Below are positions 9,497-18,534 of a stretch of DNA of 64,000 nucleotides, piece after piece (position 1 is the first letter of the stretch; every line of letters starts with the position of its first letter). The notes beneath the pieces are model-generated. The model worked only from the letters and a program-made list of their open reading frames with translations, was not told the DNA's origin and searched no databases. The translations under genes were made by a program, and so were the position numbers. The DNA comes from Bacteroidia bacterium (GTDB lineage Bacteria; Bacteroidota; Bacteroidia; AKYH767-A; OLB10), in NCBI GenBank assembly GCA_037045145.1, contig JBAOIA010000011.1, positions 930,001-994,000 of the forward strand, in the 5' to 3' direction.

Positions 9497-10389
9497 AGAA
9501 ATTTTTCGGTTTTATAATATTGATGATGAGCCTGAATACTGTTCAGGCACAAGAACTCAACTGCCAGATAAATGTAATGGCTCCACAAATTCAGAACGTA
9601 GATAAAAAGGTTTTTGAAACATTGCAGCAATCTATATTTGAATTTATGAATAACACCAAGTGGACTACAGATAAATATCTGAACCAGGAAAGAATAGAAT
9701 GCTCTGTTACAATAACCATTAACGAACGAGTTTCAAATGATGAGTATAAAGGAAGCATTCAGGTAACTTCAAGACGACCTGTTTTTCAGACATCATACAA
9801 CTCGCCAACTTTAAATTTTAATGACGATAATTTTCAGTTTAAATATATCGAATACCAACCTCTCGAATTCAGTGAGAATGGAAGCAACCCTAATCTGACT
9901 GCAGTTCTTGCTTATTATGCTTACATTATTCTTGGAGTAGATTACGACAGTTTTTCTTTGTATGGGGGAGCACCTTATTTTGCCAGAGCACAAACAATAG
10001 TAAACAATATGCAAAATGCACGTGAAGCCGGATGGCGTGCTTTTGAAAGTACCAAAAATCGTTATTGGCTCTCTGAAAATATGACCAATCCTGTTTTTAA
10101 GCCTTACCATGAAATGTTTTATCAGTATCATTTGAAAGGGCTTGACATGATGGCAAAAAAGAAAGATGATGGATTATCACAAATTTCTGAAAGCCTTGAT
10201 TTGTTAATGTCTGTACATAAAGAAAAGCCGGGTTCATTGTTGTTACAATCTTTGTTTTATGCCAAAGCAGATGAAATTGTAAATATTTATTCTGGTGCCT
10301 ACCCCGATCAAAAGGTAAAAGTCAGCAATCTGCTGAATGAAATTGATCCTGCAAACGGAACCAAGTATTCTAAGATAATGGGGAATTGA
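9493..10389 (+). CDS. DUF4835 family exported protein (PorD-like)
   Basis: A 298-residue protein with a cleavable signal peptide (MKKFFGFIILMMSLNTVQAQ). The body contains the features I associate with the Bacteroidota DUF4835 family: ELNCQINVMAPQIQNVDKKVFETL near the mature N-terminus, the GSIQVTSRRPVF strand, and ILGVDYDSFSLYGGAPYFARAQ. Some databases link this family with the type IX secretion protein PorD. I recall that link but cannot verify it here, so the molecular role stays open. The ATGA overlap with coaBC and the BamD-headed operon fit a periplasmic or outer-membrane job. Confidence 0.82.
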   Translation: MKKFFGFIILMMSLNTVQAQELNCQINVMAPQIQNVDKKVFETLQQSIFEFMNNTKWTTDKYLNQERIECSVTITINERVSNDEYKGSIQVTSRRPVFQTSYNSPTLNFNDDNFQFKYIEYQPLEFSENGSNPNLTAVLAYYAYIILGVDYDSFSLYGGAPYFARAQTIVNNMQNAREAGWRAFESTKNRYWLSENMTNPVFKPYHEMFYQYHLKGLDMMAKKKDDGLSQISESLDLLMSVHKEKPGSLLLQSLFYAKADEIVNIYSGAYPDQKVKVSNLLNEIDPANGTKYSKIMGN

Positions 10390-10418
10390 TTTTTGTAAAA
10401 TCAAAAAATCAAAAAAAA

Positions 10419-10817
10419 TTATTCCGGATTACTGCTATCAATTACCTCGTCAGAAGGTAAATCAATAGAATTGTCTTTGTATTGTTTTACGTAGTAAAGA
10501 TATTTCCCTACTGGGGTGCAGGCGTAGCCTGATATAGTGTCTCCGGGCAATAACTGTGTGCGTGTAAAAGTTCGCCAGTGTTTTGATTTTTCCTGAACGG
10601 CCAATTTAACGGCAAGTGTATCGCTGCATGTATTTACAAACCAAACTTTATAGGGCTTTGTTGATGCTGGACATGATAATGTTTCAGCGCCAAATTTTTT
10701 ATTAACTTTTTGTAAACATTGTCCGAAATCTTTATTGTCCTGCTCTATTTTGAAAGCAGATAAAAGTACCGCTGTACCAATTAGTATTGTAAAAACAAAC
10801 TCACGCATTCTGCTCAT
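10419..10817 (-). CDS. Small exported protein of unknown function
   Basis: 132 residues, with an N-terminal hydrophobic segment (REFVFTILIGTAVLLSAF) that is a signal peptide or anchor. The remainder has three or four cysteines (GQCLQKVNKKFGAETLSCP, VNTCSD, YACTPVG), suggesting disulfides in the periplasm. The CSDTLAVKLAVQEKSKHWRTF and PGDTISGYACTPVGKYLYYVKQYKD stretches look like beta strands. The family is not recognised. It overlaps the TPR gene by an ATGA junction and is the last gene of a three-gene minus-strand run. Confidence 0.7.
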   Translation of the reverse strand: MSRMREFVFTILIGTAVLLSAFKIEQDNKDFGQCLQKVNKKFGAETLSCPASTKPYKVWFVNTCSDTLAVKLAVQEKSKHWRTFTRTQLLPGDTISGYACTPVGKYLYYVKQYKDNSIDLPSDEVIDSSNPE

Positions 10818-11380
10818 TTACAGTAATTGTTTTTAAGTATGATTTTAGCTTCTTCGTTTCCTAATTTTTTTGATTTGTTCCAATCCTCACAAGCGCCTTT
10901 AACATCGCCAAGCATTTTTTTGGCAAATCCTCTGTTGTTATATGCTTCAGCATCTTCAGGTTTTAGCTCTAATGCTTTATTAAAATCGGCAATGGCTTTA
11001 TCGTATTTTTCGATTTTATTATAGGCACTGCCTCTTGAAACATAAGCCCATTCATGATTGGGTTCATAGAAAATAACATCAGTAAAGTTTCCAATAGCTT
11101 CAGAGTATTTTTTTAAAATAGTGTTACAAAATCCTTGTTGTAAAATGGCATTTACATTTGCTTCATCCATGTTTGCCGCGTAAGTATAGTCTAACAGTGC
11201 TTCCTGAAATTTACCATTGTTGAATTTTATTTTTCCCTGATTCATCAGTGAGTCAATACGCATTTTAAAGTCAGCAGAGTCAACCTGAGCATTTGCCTGA
11301 AAACAAATAACGGATAACAATACAATGAACAATGTTTTTACCTCATTCAAAAGGTTCTGAATTTTCATAATTTTTATCAT
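10814..11380 (-). CDS. Exported tetratricopeptide-repeat protein
   Basis: 188 residues. After a signal peptide ending near NAQ, helical repeats follow. Two are canonical TPRs: AYVSRGSAYNKIEKYDKAIADFNKALELKP and AEAYNNRGFAKKMLGDVKGACEDWNKSKKLG; one or two degenerate copies precede them (ALLDYTYAANMDEANVNAILQQGFC). TPRs mediate protein-protein contacts; the partner is not evident. ATGs at 11380 and 11368 are both possible. The 11368 start gives a more typical signal peptide. It overlaps both neighbours, so the three genes are probably translationally coupled. Confidence 0.85.
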   Translation of the reverse strand: MIKIMKIQNLLNEVKTLFIVLLSVICFQANAQVDSADFKMRIDSLMNQGKIKFNNGKFQEALLDYTYAANMDEANVNAILQQGFCNTILKKYSEAIGNFTDVIFYEPNHEWAYVSRGSAYNKIEKYDKAIADFNKALELKPEDAEAYNNRGFAKKMLGDVKGACEDWNKSKKLGNEEAKIILKNNYCK

Positions 11381-11831
11381 TAATCAAACGTATTAAATGT
11401 TGAAATGCTTTTACCAACCCATCATTGGTTTTCTGTCCGTATGAAATGGGAAAACTTATACGACTGTAAAAAAGTCTTTTGCTTAAAAACTCACGTGTGA
11501 CACATTTTTTTTGTGGGTTGGTGCAGTTAATGAGCAACATGCCTGCTTTTGAATTATAGTAAACCTTATTGGCATCGAGATCTTTTATTGGCGACTGGTC
11601 TTCCCTGTATTTGGTTTCTCCGTCAAAATAGCTTGCTATTAAGACACCATAGTTGATAGAAACCACATATTTGCCACCAAATTTCTGATTAATATAGTCG
11701 AGTGTTTGTTGTACTGTAATGTTTTCCTGAGCTCTGAGTGCTGGTGAAACAACAACAAACATCAGAAACATTAAAAAAAATATTCTTCTTTTGCTTAACT
11801 CTTTATTAATTCTATCGTAAACCAAACACAT
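11343..11831 (-). CDS. Exported protein of unknown function
   Basis: 162 residues with a signal peptide after a short basic N-terminus (SKRRIFFLMFLMFVVVSPALRAQ). The mature part begins ENITVQQTLDYINQKFGGKYVVSINYG, with a polar middle (YYNSKAGMLLINCTNP) and a C-terminal basic region. The phrase DYINQKFGGK has a faint echo in the last gene of the run (LQKVNKKFGAE), which may mean a shared small domain. It overlaps the TPR gene by 38 bases. It is first in the minus-strand run and divergent from the gene at 11917. Confidence 0.7.
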   Translation of the reverse strand: MCLVYDRINKELSKRRIFFLMFLMFVVVSPALRAQENITVQQTLDYINQKFGGKYVVSINYGVLIASYFDGETKYREDQSPIKDLDANKVYYNSKAGMLLINCTNPQKKCVTREFLSKRLFYSRISFPISYGQKTNDGLVKAFQHLIRLINDKNYENSEPFE

Positions 11832-11870
11832 TCTTGATCAGAAATTAGGACTATCGTTTAAACTATTAAC

Positions 11871-11878
11871 TAATTTTG
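11871..11878 (+). promoter_or_regulatory. -7 promoter element before the 399-aa exported protein
   Basis: TAATTTTG fits TAnnTTTG and ends 38 bases before the ATG at 11917. No clear -33 TTG is present at 19-21 bases. It lies in the 85-base divergent intergenic region. Confidence 0.4.
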
Positions 11879-11916
11879 TATCGGTATTAAAACTTTTTAA
11901 CGGAATAAAATTACAA

Positions 11917-13116
11917 ATGTTTGGCATTGGAAAAAGAATTCATTTAGTTCCGGTAGGGGTTTTTCTCACTATCTTCATGTTTATATGTGGGGTATCCACA
12001 GCTCAGACTAAGAAGACATTAACTATTAATGCTAAGTTTAAGATTGATGGAGGAGGTAGTCTTAGTGATGCCTACATGGTTTTGCAGCGTGACGGTCAGT
12101 CAATTGAAACCCTTCCCGGACAATCGGCATATACCTTAAATCTTGAAATTGGGGCTGACTATATTTTGTCTTTTAACAAGCCCGGATACATCACAAAAAA
12201 AATCAACATTAACACTACTGGTGCCGATGAAGAAAGGATAGATCAGGGCTTTGAATCCTACCCTTTTACAGTTGTGTTGATGAAGCAATATGATGGAGTA
12301 AATATTGTGATTTTTAATCAACCTGTTGCAAAAATCACCTATTCAAAAAAATATGATGAGTTTGATTACGATACGGATTACACCAAGTCAATTCAGTCGG
12401 CAATTCAAAAGGCCGAAGAAGATTTAAAAAAAGCAGAGAAAGAGTTTAAAAAGAATCCACCCAAACCTGCCGTTGACAGCACATTGGTTGCTAATAAAAC
12501 AAAGACAGAAGAAAAGAAGGCACAGAAAGAAAAGCCCAAGACTGAATCCCAAGAAAAACCGGTTGCCGTAAAAGAAAAAAGCAAGGTCGAAGAAAAGAAC
12601 AATGAGTCGAAAACTACCAACAAAAGTGCTACTGCCAACGGTGGACAAGACCAACCATTGAAGCCAACACAAGGAGGAGGAAGTGATGAGCCTGAAGGTA
12701 ATCTCGATAGTGAAAAAGGAGCAGATAATAAGGCAGCTATTGAGCCAACAGCCGGAAATGATGCTATTAAAAATAAAATTGGTTTGACAAAAGGTGCTGA
12801 TCAACCACCTGCAGAGGAGCCAACTAAATCGCAACCGGTGATTGTAAAAACTCCTGAAAAGCCAGTGCCGGAAAAACCAAAAGAAGTAGTAGTGCATACA
12901 GCACCTACACCTCCCGAAAATGTTTCAGTACGAAGAGAACAAATTGCAGAAGACAAAAAAACTGTTTACAATGTGTGGGTTACTAAAGGAAATAAAACTG
13001 TGCTCTATAGTAAGGTTGTTTATGCGTGGGGTGGCGTTTACTTTTTTCGCGACCTGAATACTTCTATTTCTGAAAACATGTACAGACAAGCCGATGCAGG
13101 ATTAGTAAATTTTTAG
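11917..13116 (+). CDS. Exported protein with a beta-sandwich N-domain and Lys/Glu/Pro-rich middle
   Basis: 399 residues in three parts. Residues 1-30 form a signal peptide (ends VSTAQ). About 31-125 resemble a carboxypeptidase-regulatory-like beta sandwich (KFKIDGGGSLSDAYMVLQRDGQSIETLPG, YILSFNKPGYITKKI). Residues 130-150 hold the conserved-looking IFNQPVAKITYSKKYDEFDYDTDYTKSIQ stretch. About 155-330 are low complexity, rich in Lys, Glu, Pro and Ala. The last 65 residues are again structured (VRREQIAEDKKTVYNVWVTKGNKTVLYSKVVYAWGG). No enzyme motif is visible. A long charged linker between folded ends would suit spanning the periplasm or peptidoglycan. Function unknown. Confidence 0.85.
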   Translation: MFGIGKRIHLVPVGVFLTIFMFICGVSTAQTKKTLTINAKFKIDGGGSLSDAYMVLQRDGQSIETLPGQSAYTLNLEIGADYILSFNKPGYITKKININTTGADEERIDQGFESYPFTVVLMKQYDGVNIVIFNQPVAKITYSKKYDEFDYDTDYTKSIQSAIQKAEEDLKKAEKEFKKNPPKPAVDSTLVANKTKTEEKKAQKEKPKTESQEKPVAVKEKSKVEEKNNESKTTNKSATANGGQDQPLKPTQGGGSDEPEGNLDSEKGADNKAAIEPTAGNDAIKNKIGLTKGADQPPAEEPTKSQPVIVKTPEKPVPEKPKEVVVHTAPTPPENVSVRREQIAEDKKTVYNVWVTKGNKTVLYSKVVYAWGGVYFFRDLNTSISENMYRQADAGLVNF

Positions 13117-13239
13117 AAGTTGTTTTCAGCCGGAAAATTGAAGTACTTTACCTGTAATTTTCAGACATTCACCCAACTTAGTAAATTTTCACACTCAGCG
13201 GTTTTTAAATTGCATGGAGAAAATAAACACAGCAATAAA

Positions 13240-13428
13240 ATGTTGAATACATATTTCTGCATGAATCTGTTCAAACCGCAAAATGACAGTCAGGTTTCAT
13301 TACTTGAAGATATTAAAACACTGCGTTCTATTAAAGGGAGCACATCACGGTTTACCATTCTTCGCTCTGTAGCCAAAACAAGAAAACACACACGTACAAT
13401 CTATCCTGATGGATGGAGATTTGAATAG
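13240..13428 (+). CDS. Possible small basic protein
   Basis: From the ATG at 13240 a 62-residue protein is read: MLNTYFCMNLFKPQNDSQVS at the start, then a basic C-terminus (SRFTILRSVAKTRKHTRTIYPDGWRFE). The frame is open further upstream to a TTG at 13120, but that part looks noncoding. No promoter consensus or family match was seen. It fills an otherwise empty 320-base gap and has a plausible amino-acid composition, but could be chance. Confidence 0.35.
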   Translation: MLNTYFCMNLFKPQNDSQVSLLEDIKTLRSIKGSTSRFTILRSVAKTRKHTRTIYPDGWRFE

Positions 13429-13441
13429 TCAGCAGTCGTAA

Positions 13442-14740
13442 CTATTGTTTGACAAACAATCTGCTAATTTGAAAGTCTGTTGCTTTAATTTGTAGTGTAT
13501 AAAGGCCTTTGGTTAAATGGCTGATATCAATTTTATGCTTAATGTTTTTGTTTATTGCCAATGATATTATGTTACGTCCATATATGTCAGAAATTTCAAC
13601 TGTAGTATTGGTTAAAATATTGAGTTGTGTTAAGTCAACAACTATTTCATCGGTTGCCGGATTGGGATAAAGGTTCAAAGAATTTTGTAAATCGGCAAAT
13701 CCAACCGTTCGGGTAATGGTGTCTGAAAAAGCCATACAACCATTGGTGTCTGTAAAACTTAAGAAGTAGAAGCCGTTGTTGGCAACAGGCATGTAGTTGA
13801 ATGATGAAGGAATGTCGGAATAAGTTATTCCATCAACAGAGAAATGCCAGATGAAATTACTGCCATTTAAACTGGATAGAATAGTATCGTTTGATGCAGA
13901 AAAAGTAAGTTGTGCAATCTGTACAGGATAAACAGTTACAGATATAGGAGCGCTGCTTCTTGAACAACCTGACCAATTTGTAATTATAACAGAATAAATG
14001 CCACTGCTATCAATGGTAATACAATTAAGCGCAGACCCATTCGACCAGAGAAAAGTGCTTGTGAGAGAATTTCCATTGGAACATAGCTCAACACTGTCGC
14101 CATGGCAAAATGTTAAGCTTCCATTAATGTTGATAGTGGTATCAGGAAAGTCTGCAACAGCCAGGACAGTCCATATAATGGAGTTGGTAGATTCACAACC
14201 CAACTGATTAGTGATTATGCAATATGGGTAGTGATAATTCATTAATGCTTGAGCTCCATAGACACATTCGGTTGTGTCTCCGTTGTCCCATAGGTAACTT
14301 ACAATTGTGCTGGTTGTTGAAGTATCTGTTGCACAAAAAATAATAGTATCGCCAGGACATGACCCCAATGCCTGCATACTTACACCAGCAAGAGGAATTT
14401 CATACGAGTCAACCAAAACACTATCAACAGCCACACATCCACTGCTGTCTGTTGCGGTTACAACATAATATCCATTGTTAGAAAGGTTTTTTGCAGAAAT
14501 AAAGGAACCATTGCTTGCATTGTAGTTAAAATTTGGTGGGCAGTTGTTGTTTGGACATGTCCATAGATAGGTTGTAGTAAAATTATTGGGGTAGGCTTCC
14601 AGAATGACATCTTTTCCGGCACATCGCCCATGTGAACCTACAGAGTAGGTTACTGAAGCCTGTACTGTACATGTTGTTTGAGCTGTAGCGTTAAATAGCG
14701 CCATTAGCAGTAAAACTGCTATAGTTAGTTTTTTTTTCAT
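13442..14740 (-). CDS. T9SS surface protein with Ig-like modules
   Basis: 432 residues from the ATG at 14740. That start sits directly on a signal peptide (MKKKLTIAVLLLMALFNATAQ); an upstream in-frame ATG at 14803 would place 21 residues before it. Three or four Cys-containing Ig/SprB-like modules follow, with the recurrent pattern DSSGCVAVDSV, NQLGCESTNS, NWSGCSRSSAP, DTNGCMAFSDT, each ending a beta sandwich. The C-terminus is a type A sorting domain (LNLYPNPATDEIVVDL through KGLYTLQIKATDFQ). Predicted to be exported by T9SS; an adhesive or structural role is inferred from the modules only. Confidence 0.9.
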   Translation of the reverse strand: MKKKLTIAVLLLMALFNATAQTTCTVQASVTYSVGSHGRCAGKDVILEAYPNNFTTTYLWTCPNNNCPPNFNYNASNGSFISAKNLSNNGYYVVTATDSSGCVAVDSVLVDSYEIPLAGVSMQALGSCPGDTIIFCATDTSTTSTIVSYLWDNGDTTECVYGAQALMNYHYPYCIITNQLGCESTNSIIWTVLAVADFPDTTININGSLTFCHGDSVELCSNGNSLTSTFLWSNGSALNCITIDSSGIYSVIITNWSGCSRSSAPISVTVYPVQIAQLTFSASNDTILSSLNGSNFIWHFSVDGITYSDIPSSFNYMPVANNGFYFLSFTDTNGCMAFSDTITRTVGFADLQNSLNLYPNPATDEIVVDLTQLNILTNTTVEISDIYGRNIISLAINKNIKHKIDISHLTKGLYTLQIKATDFQISRLFVKQ

Positions 14741-14833
14741 TGCTTGATGTTTTATAATTAGCAATATTAATGCTAACAAGTCAGAACAACAAATTTTCAG
14801 CAATAAAAATTCGAAAACAAGAGTAAAGCAAAC

Positions 14834-15976
14834 CTATTTTACTGCTGCCTTTACCGCAAACAATGCTTTAAGTTTATCCATACAGAAATCAACTTCAGCC
14901 TTTGTGTTATAGCGCGAAAAAGAAAAACGTACTGCCGGTCTTTCGGGGTCAGAATTGATTCCACGCAATACATGTGAACCAATCTCACTACCTGATGAAC
15001 AGGCACTGCCGCCTGATGCTGCTATGCCGGAAATGTCTAAATTAAATAACAACATGTCTTTGCCATCAAAAGGTGGAAAAGAAACATTTAATACTGTAAA
15101 CAAACTTCTTTCACTAACATCACCATTAAAACGCACTCCTGGAATTTCATCCAGTAGCTGTTGCTTCATATACTCTTTTAACCCTAAAATATGTTTACGG
15201 TCTTCGTCTAATTCTGCATAAGCCAACTCCAATGCTTTAGCCATACCAATAATACCATAAGCGTTTTCTGTTCCACCACGCATGTTACGTTCCTGTGCTC
15301 CACCGGTAATTAACGGATGTATTTTTAATTTGTGATTGATGTAAATAAATCCTACACCTTTTGGACCATGAAACTTATGTGCCGCACATGTAAAAAAGTC
15401 AATATTTTTTTGAGACATGTCATAAAGAAAATGCCCCATAGTTTGAACCGTATCGCAATGAAAAATAGCATTGTATTGTTTGCAGAGTGCACCTATACGG
15501 TCAATGTCGTTAACAGTGCCTAACTCGTTGTTTGCATGCATAAGCGAAACAAAAGAACGCGGATTGTTTTTAAGTAATTCTTCGAGATGGTCATAATCAA
15601 CTTCACCTTTGTCATTCAGTTTTACCCAGCTAAGTTTAATGATACCCTCTTTTTCTAAATCTTCCAGTGTATGGGTTACAGCATGATGCTCTATGGGCGA
15701 TGAAATGGCATGTGTAATTTTATGATCGTGTATGGTACAACGTATAGCCATATTGTTAGCCTCTGTTCCACCTGATGTAAAAAATATTTCTGACGGTGCT
15801 ACTTTTAGCAAAGAAGCTACGGTTTTTCGTGCCTTTTCAATTGCCGATCGCATTTCCCTTCCGAAAGAATGGATGGATGATGGATTGCCATAAACTTTTT
15901 GCATAATAGGCAACATGGCTTCAATAACTTCCTGTCTTAGGGGTGTTGTTGCAGCGTTGTCAAAATAAACTTTCAT
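14834..15976 (-). CDS. Cysteine desulfurase (NifS/IscS family)
   Basis: A PLP enzyme that takes sulfur from cysteine for Fe-S clusters or thiolation, releasing alanine. The 380 residues match the class I desulfurases: FDNAATTPL at the start, TSGGTEANN, cofactor-contacting HCDTVQTMGH, the Schiff-base Lys201 in CAAHKFHGPKG, and the persulfide Cys326 in GGSACSSGSE. Whether it serves as the housekeeping IscS cannot be told, since no iscU or other Fe-S genes lie beside it. It follows glmM by 31 bases on the same strand and is probably cotranscribed with it. Confidence 0.95.
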   Translation of the reverse strand: MKVYFDNAATTPLRQEVIEAMLPIMQKVYGNPSSIHSFGREMRSAIEKARKTVASLLKVAPSEIFFTSGGTEANNMAIRCTIHDHKITHAISSPIEHHAVTHTLEDLEKEGIIKLSWVKLNDKGEVDYDHLEELLKNNPRSFVSLMHANNELGTVNDIDRIGALCKQYNAIFHCDTVQTMGHFLYDMSQKNIDFFTCAAHKFHGPKGVGFIYINHKLKIHPLITGGAQERNMRGGTENAYGIIGMAKALELAYAELDEDRKHILGLKEYMKQQLLDEIPGVRFNGDVSERSLFTVLNVSFPPFDGKDMLLFNLDISGIAASGGSACSSGSEIGSHVLRGINSDPERPAVRFSFSRYNTKAEVDFCMDKLKALFAVKAAVK

Positions 15977-16007
15977 TGTTTGTGTATTTGATTTAGTGTG
16001 ATGTGGG

Positions 16008-17414
16008 TCAGACTTTTGCCGGGTGGCTTATTAACTCTTTGATATCTGAAATAATTTTTTCGGCAAGATTGTTAGCAGTTGTTATGCTGTCACTTTCTGC
16101 ATAAATGCGGATGATGGGTTCGGTATTTGATTTACGCAGATGAACCCACTCTTTATCAAATTCTATTTTTACTCCGTCAATAGTGTTTATTTTATTTTTT
16201 TTATATTTCTCCTGAATTGACTCTAAAACACCATCAACATTTATTTCAGGAGTAAGTTCAATCTTGTTTTTAGAAATAAAGTAATCAGGATAGGACGAGC
16301 GAAGCATAGAAACAGTGTTTCCATATTTTGCAAGATGAGTAAGAAACAATGCTATACCGGCTAATGCATCTCGGCCATAGTGAATGTCAGGATAAATAAC
16401 ACCTCCATTTCCTTCACCGCCAATGACTGCATTTTTTGCTTTCATCATTTCCACCACATTAACTTCGCCAACGGCAGATGCAAAGTGATTTCCACCGGCT
16501 TTTTCAGTCACATCGCGCAGCGCACGTGTAGAAGATAGATTACTTACTGTATTACCTTTTTTGTTTTTCAGAACATAGTCGGCCACTGCTACCAAAGTAT
16601 ATTCTTCGCCAAACATTTCACCATCTTCGCAAACCAATGCAAGACGATCTACATCAGGGTCAACAGAAATTCCTAAATGTGCTTTAGATTTAATAACTGT
16701 TTTACTCAACTCAGTTAGATGCTCAGGTAATGGCTCCGGATTGTGTGGAAACTGTCCATCAGGTGTGCAGTAGAGTTCAATCACTTCTTCAACACCTAAT
16801 GCTTTAAGTAATGGTGGTAATGCAATGCCGCCTGATGAATTAACACAGTCAATAACAACTTTAAATTTTTTAGCAGCAATAGCTTTTGTATCAACTAAAG
16901 GTAATGCAAGTATAGATTCAATGTGTTTGTCAATGGCATGTGCATCTGTTGTCACTGTTCCCAGCTGATTTACATTGGCAAACTCAAACGATTCCTTTTC
17001 TGCAATGTTCAGAAGTGTTTCGCCATCAGCAGCAGAAATAAATTCGCCTTTGTTGTTTAACAACTTCAAGGCATTCCACTGTTTTGGATTATGACTTGCA
17101 GTCAGAATAATTCCACCGTGTGCCTGATGAAATGTAACAGCCATCTCAACTGTGGGTGTGGTTGATAATCCTACATCTATCACATCAATGCCCATTGCAG
17201 TGAGTGTGCCACAAACTAAATTATGAATCATGGGTCCGCTGATGCGTGCATCACGACCTAAAACGACTTTGCATTTTGTTTTTACCGGAAACTGTGCTAT
17301 CAGCCAAGTGGCATAGGCAGCCGAAAATTTTACTACATCAACAGGAGTGAGTGATTCTCCGGATTTGCCGCCAATTGTTCCTCTGATGCCTGAAATTGAT
17401 TTTATTAATGTCAC
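16008..17414 (-). CDS. glmM: Phosphoglucosamine mutase
   Basis: Interconverts glucosamine 6-phosphate and 1-phosphate on the way to UDP-GlcNAc for peptidoglycan and lipopolysaccharide. The 468-residue protein has the phosphohexomutase order: SISGIRGTIGG, the phosphoserine loop TASHNPKQWNALK (Ser107), metal-binding DPDVDRLAL, sugar-binding GEGNGGVIYPD, and the phosphate-binding RKSNTEPIIRIYAE. The start is GTG at 17414, just after a consensus -7 element. GlmM and phosphomannomutase are hard to separate by eye in this phylum. GlmM is preferred for the GEGNGGVI type of sugar loop. Confidence 0.87.
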   Translation of the reverse strand: MTLIKSISGIRGTIGGKSGESLTPVDVVKFSAAYATWLIAQFPVKTKCKVVLGRDARISGPMIHNLVCGTLTAMGIDVIDVGLSTTPTVEMAVTFHQAHGGIILTASHNPKQWNALKLLNNKGEFISAADGETLLNIAEKESFEFANVNQLGTVTTDAHAIDKHIESILALPLVDTKAIAAKKFKVVIDCVNSSGGIALPPLLKALGVEEVIELYCTPDGQFPHNPEPLPEHLTELSKTVIKSKAHLGISVDPDVDRLALVCEDGEMFGEEYTLVAVADYVLKNKKGNTVSNLSSTRALRDVTEKAGGNHFASAVGEVNVVEMMKAKNAVIGGEGNGGVIYPDIHYGRDALAGIALFLTHLAKYGNTVSMLRSSYPDYFISKNKIELTPEINVDGVLESIQEKYKKNKINTIDGVKIEFDKEWVHLRKSNTEPIIRIYAESDSITTANNLAEKIISDIKELISHPAKV

Positions 17415-17436
17415 AATCTTTGCTTTTTTTATAGTG

Positions 17437-17444
17437 CAAATATA
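17437..17444 (-). promoter_or_regulatory. -7 promoter element for glmM and the desulfurase
   Basis: Read on the minus strand, TATATTTG is followed by CA, matching TAnnTTTG. It ends 22 bases before the GTG start of glmM, so the leader would be about 18 bases. Confidence 0.5.
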
Positions 17445-17529
17445 TCAAATCAACAGGTAGTTTTATGAATTTAATAGATGGATTTTTTGAATATCAGTGT
17501 TTTATTCTTTTCCGCAACAGAAACTGTTT

Positions 17530-18471
17530 TCATGAAAACTGAGCAATCTTCTTAACCAATACTTCTGCAATTTTTTTATTCGATTCATGTGTCCACCCTG
17601 CAATGTGTGGTGTGAGAATGGTTTTATCAGAATTTATCAGATATTCAAAAGGCTCAGGAAGTGTTTCTAACTTTTCAAAAGAAGATGTTTCATACTCATG
17701 AACATCCAGACACGTACCTTTCACCTTTCCGGTTTTGAGATGTTTAACAAGGTCGGCAGTGTTCACACATTTTCCTCGTGCAGTATTGATGATGTAAATT
17801 TCTTTTTTACACAAATTGATAAATGTATCGTTAATCATGTATTTGGTTTCTGTTGTTAATGGTACATGCAGACTAATAATGTCTGCTTCCTTTTGCAGTT
17901 GTACAAGAGAAACTTGTTTTATATAGGGATATTCAACAGTATCAATGGTTTTGTATGGATCATAAGCAATAATGTTCACATCAAAACCTGAAAGTTTTTT
18001 TGCAAAAGCACTACCCATATTGCCAAAGCCAATGATGCCCACAGTTTTGCCCTGCAGTTCTATGCCACGGTTTTCTTCTCTAAGCCATATTCCTTTTCGC
18101 ACTTCGGTGTCAGCTTTCATTAATTTATTCAGAAGTGTAAGTAACATCATTAAAGCATGTTCACCAACAGCATCACGATTGGCTTCGGGTGCATTCAAAC
18201 ATGTAATTTTTTTAGAAACAGCATAATCAACATCAATATTTTCCATGCCTGCACCACCGCGGGCAATGAATCTTAAATTAGTTGCATGTTGTAACAGGTC
18301 TTTGTTTATGGGTATGCGACTTCTAATGGCAATACCATAAAAGTTGCCAATGGTTTCCTGTATCTGCCGAAGATTCCATTCATATCCTTCCGTACAATGA
18401 AACTCCATCGCTGTAAGTTTTGGAATAAAAGATTCATGAAAAGTGTCTATTAATAAAATTTCTTTTGACAT
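17530..18471 (-). CDS. D-isomer-specific 2-hydroxyacid dehydrogenase
   Basis: An NAD-dependent oxidoreductase of the phosphoglycerate/glyoxylate/lactate dehydrogenase fold. From the ATG at 18471 there are 313 residues. The Rossmann motif GKTVGIIGFGNMGSAFAKKL is near 140-160. The catalytic Arg lies in NTARGKCV, with DVHEYE (Glu region) and HIAGWT (catalytic His) behind it. The C-terminal regulatory ACT domain of some SerA enzymes is absent. Substrate is not defined by sequence; D-3-phosphoglycerate is possible. An ATG at 18489 is in frame but falls almost on the T-run of the terminator-like hairpin, so 18471 is preferred. Confidence 0.88.
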   Translation of the reverse strand: MSKEILLIDTFHESFIPKLTAMEFHCTEGYEWNLRQIQETIGNFYGIAIRSRIPINKDLLQHATNLRFIARGGAGMENIDVDYAVSKKITCLNAPEANRDAVGEHALMMLLTLLNKLMKADTEVRKGIWLREENRGIELQGKTVGIIGFGNMGSAFAKKLSGFDVNIIAYDPYKTIDTVEYPYIKQVSLVQLQKEADIISLHVPLTTETKYMINDTFINLCKKEIYIINTARGKCVNTADLVKHLKTGKVKGTCLDVHEYETSSFEKLETLPEPFEYLINSDKTILTPHIAGWTHESNKKIAEVLVKKIAQFS

Positions 18472-18490
18472 TGTTTTTAAAATTGACATG

Positions 18491-18521
18491 AAATAAAAAT
18501 CCTCCGATTGTGTTGAAGGAT
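18491..18521 (-). terminator. Terminator-like hairpin just upstream of the 2-hydroxyacid dehydrogenase
   Basis: On the minus strand ATCCTTC (18521-18515) can pair with GGAGGAT (18505-18499), seven pairs with one G-T, around a 9-base loop, followed by TTTTTATTT. It lies between a mini-ORF and the dehydrogenase start, so it either ends a short transcript or acts as an attenuator. Confidence 0.5.
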
Positions 18522-18534
18522 GTTGTCTGATTTT

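Noticed and set aside
12405..12897. Phe/Ser- and Trp-rich minus-strand frames inside the 399-aa gene
   Set aside because: They are the antisense of its Lys/Glu-rich low-complexity region, which naturally stays open on the other strand.
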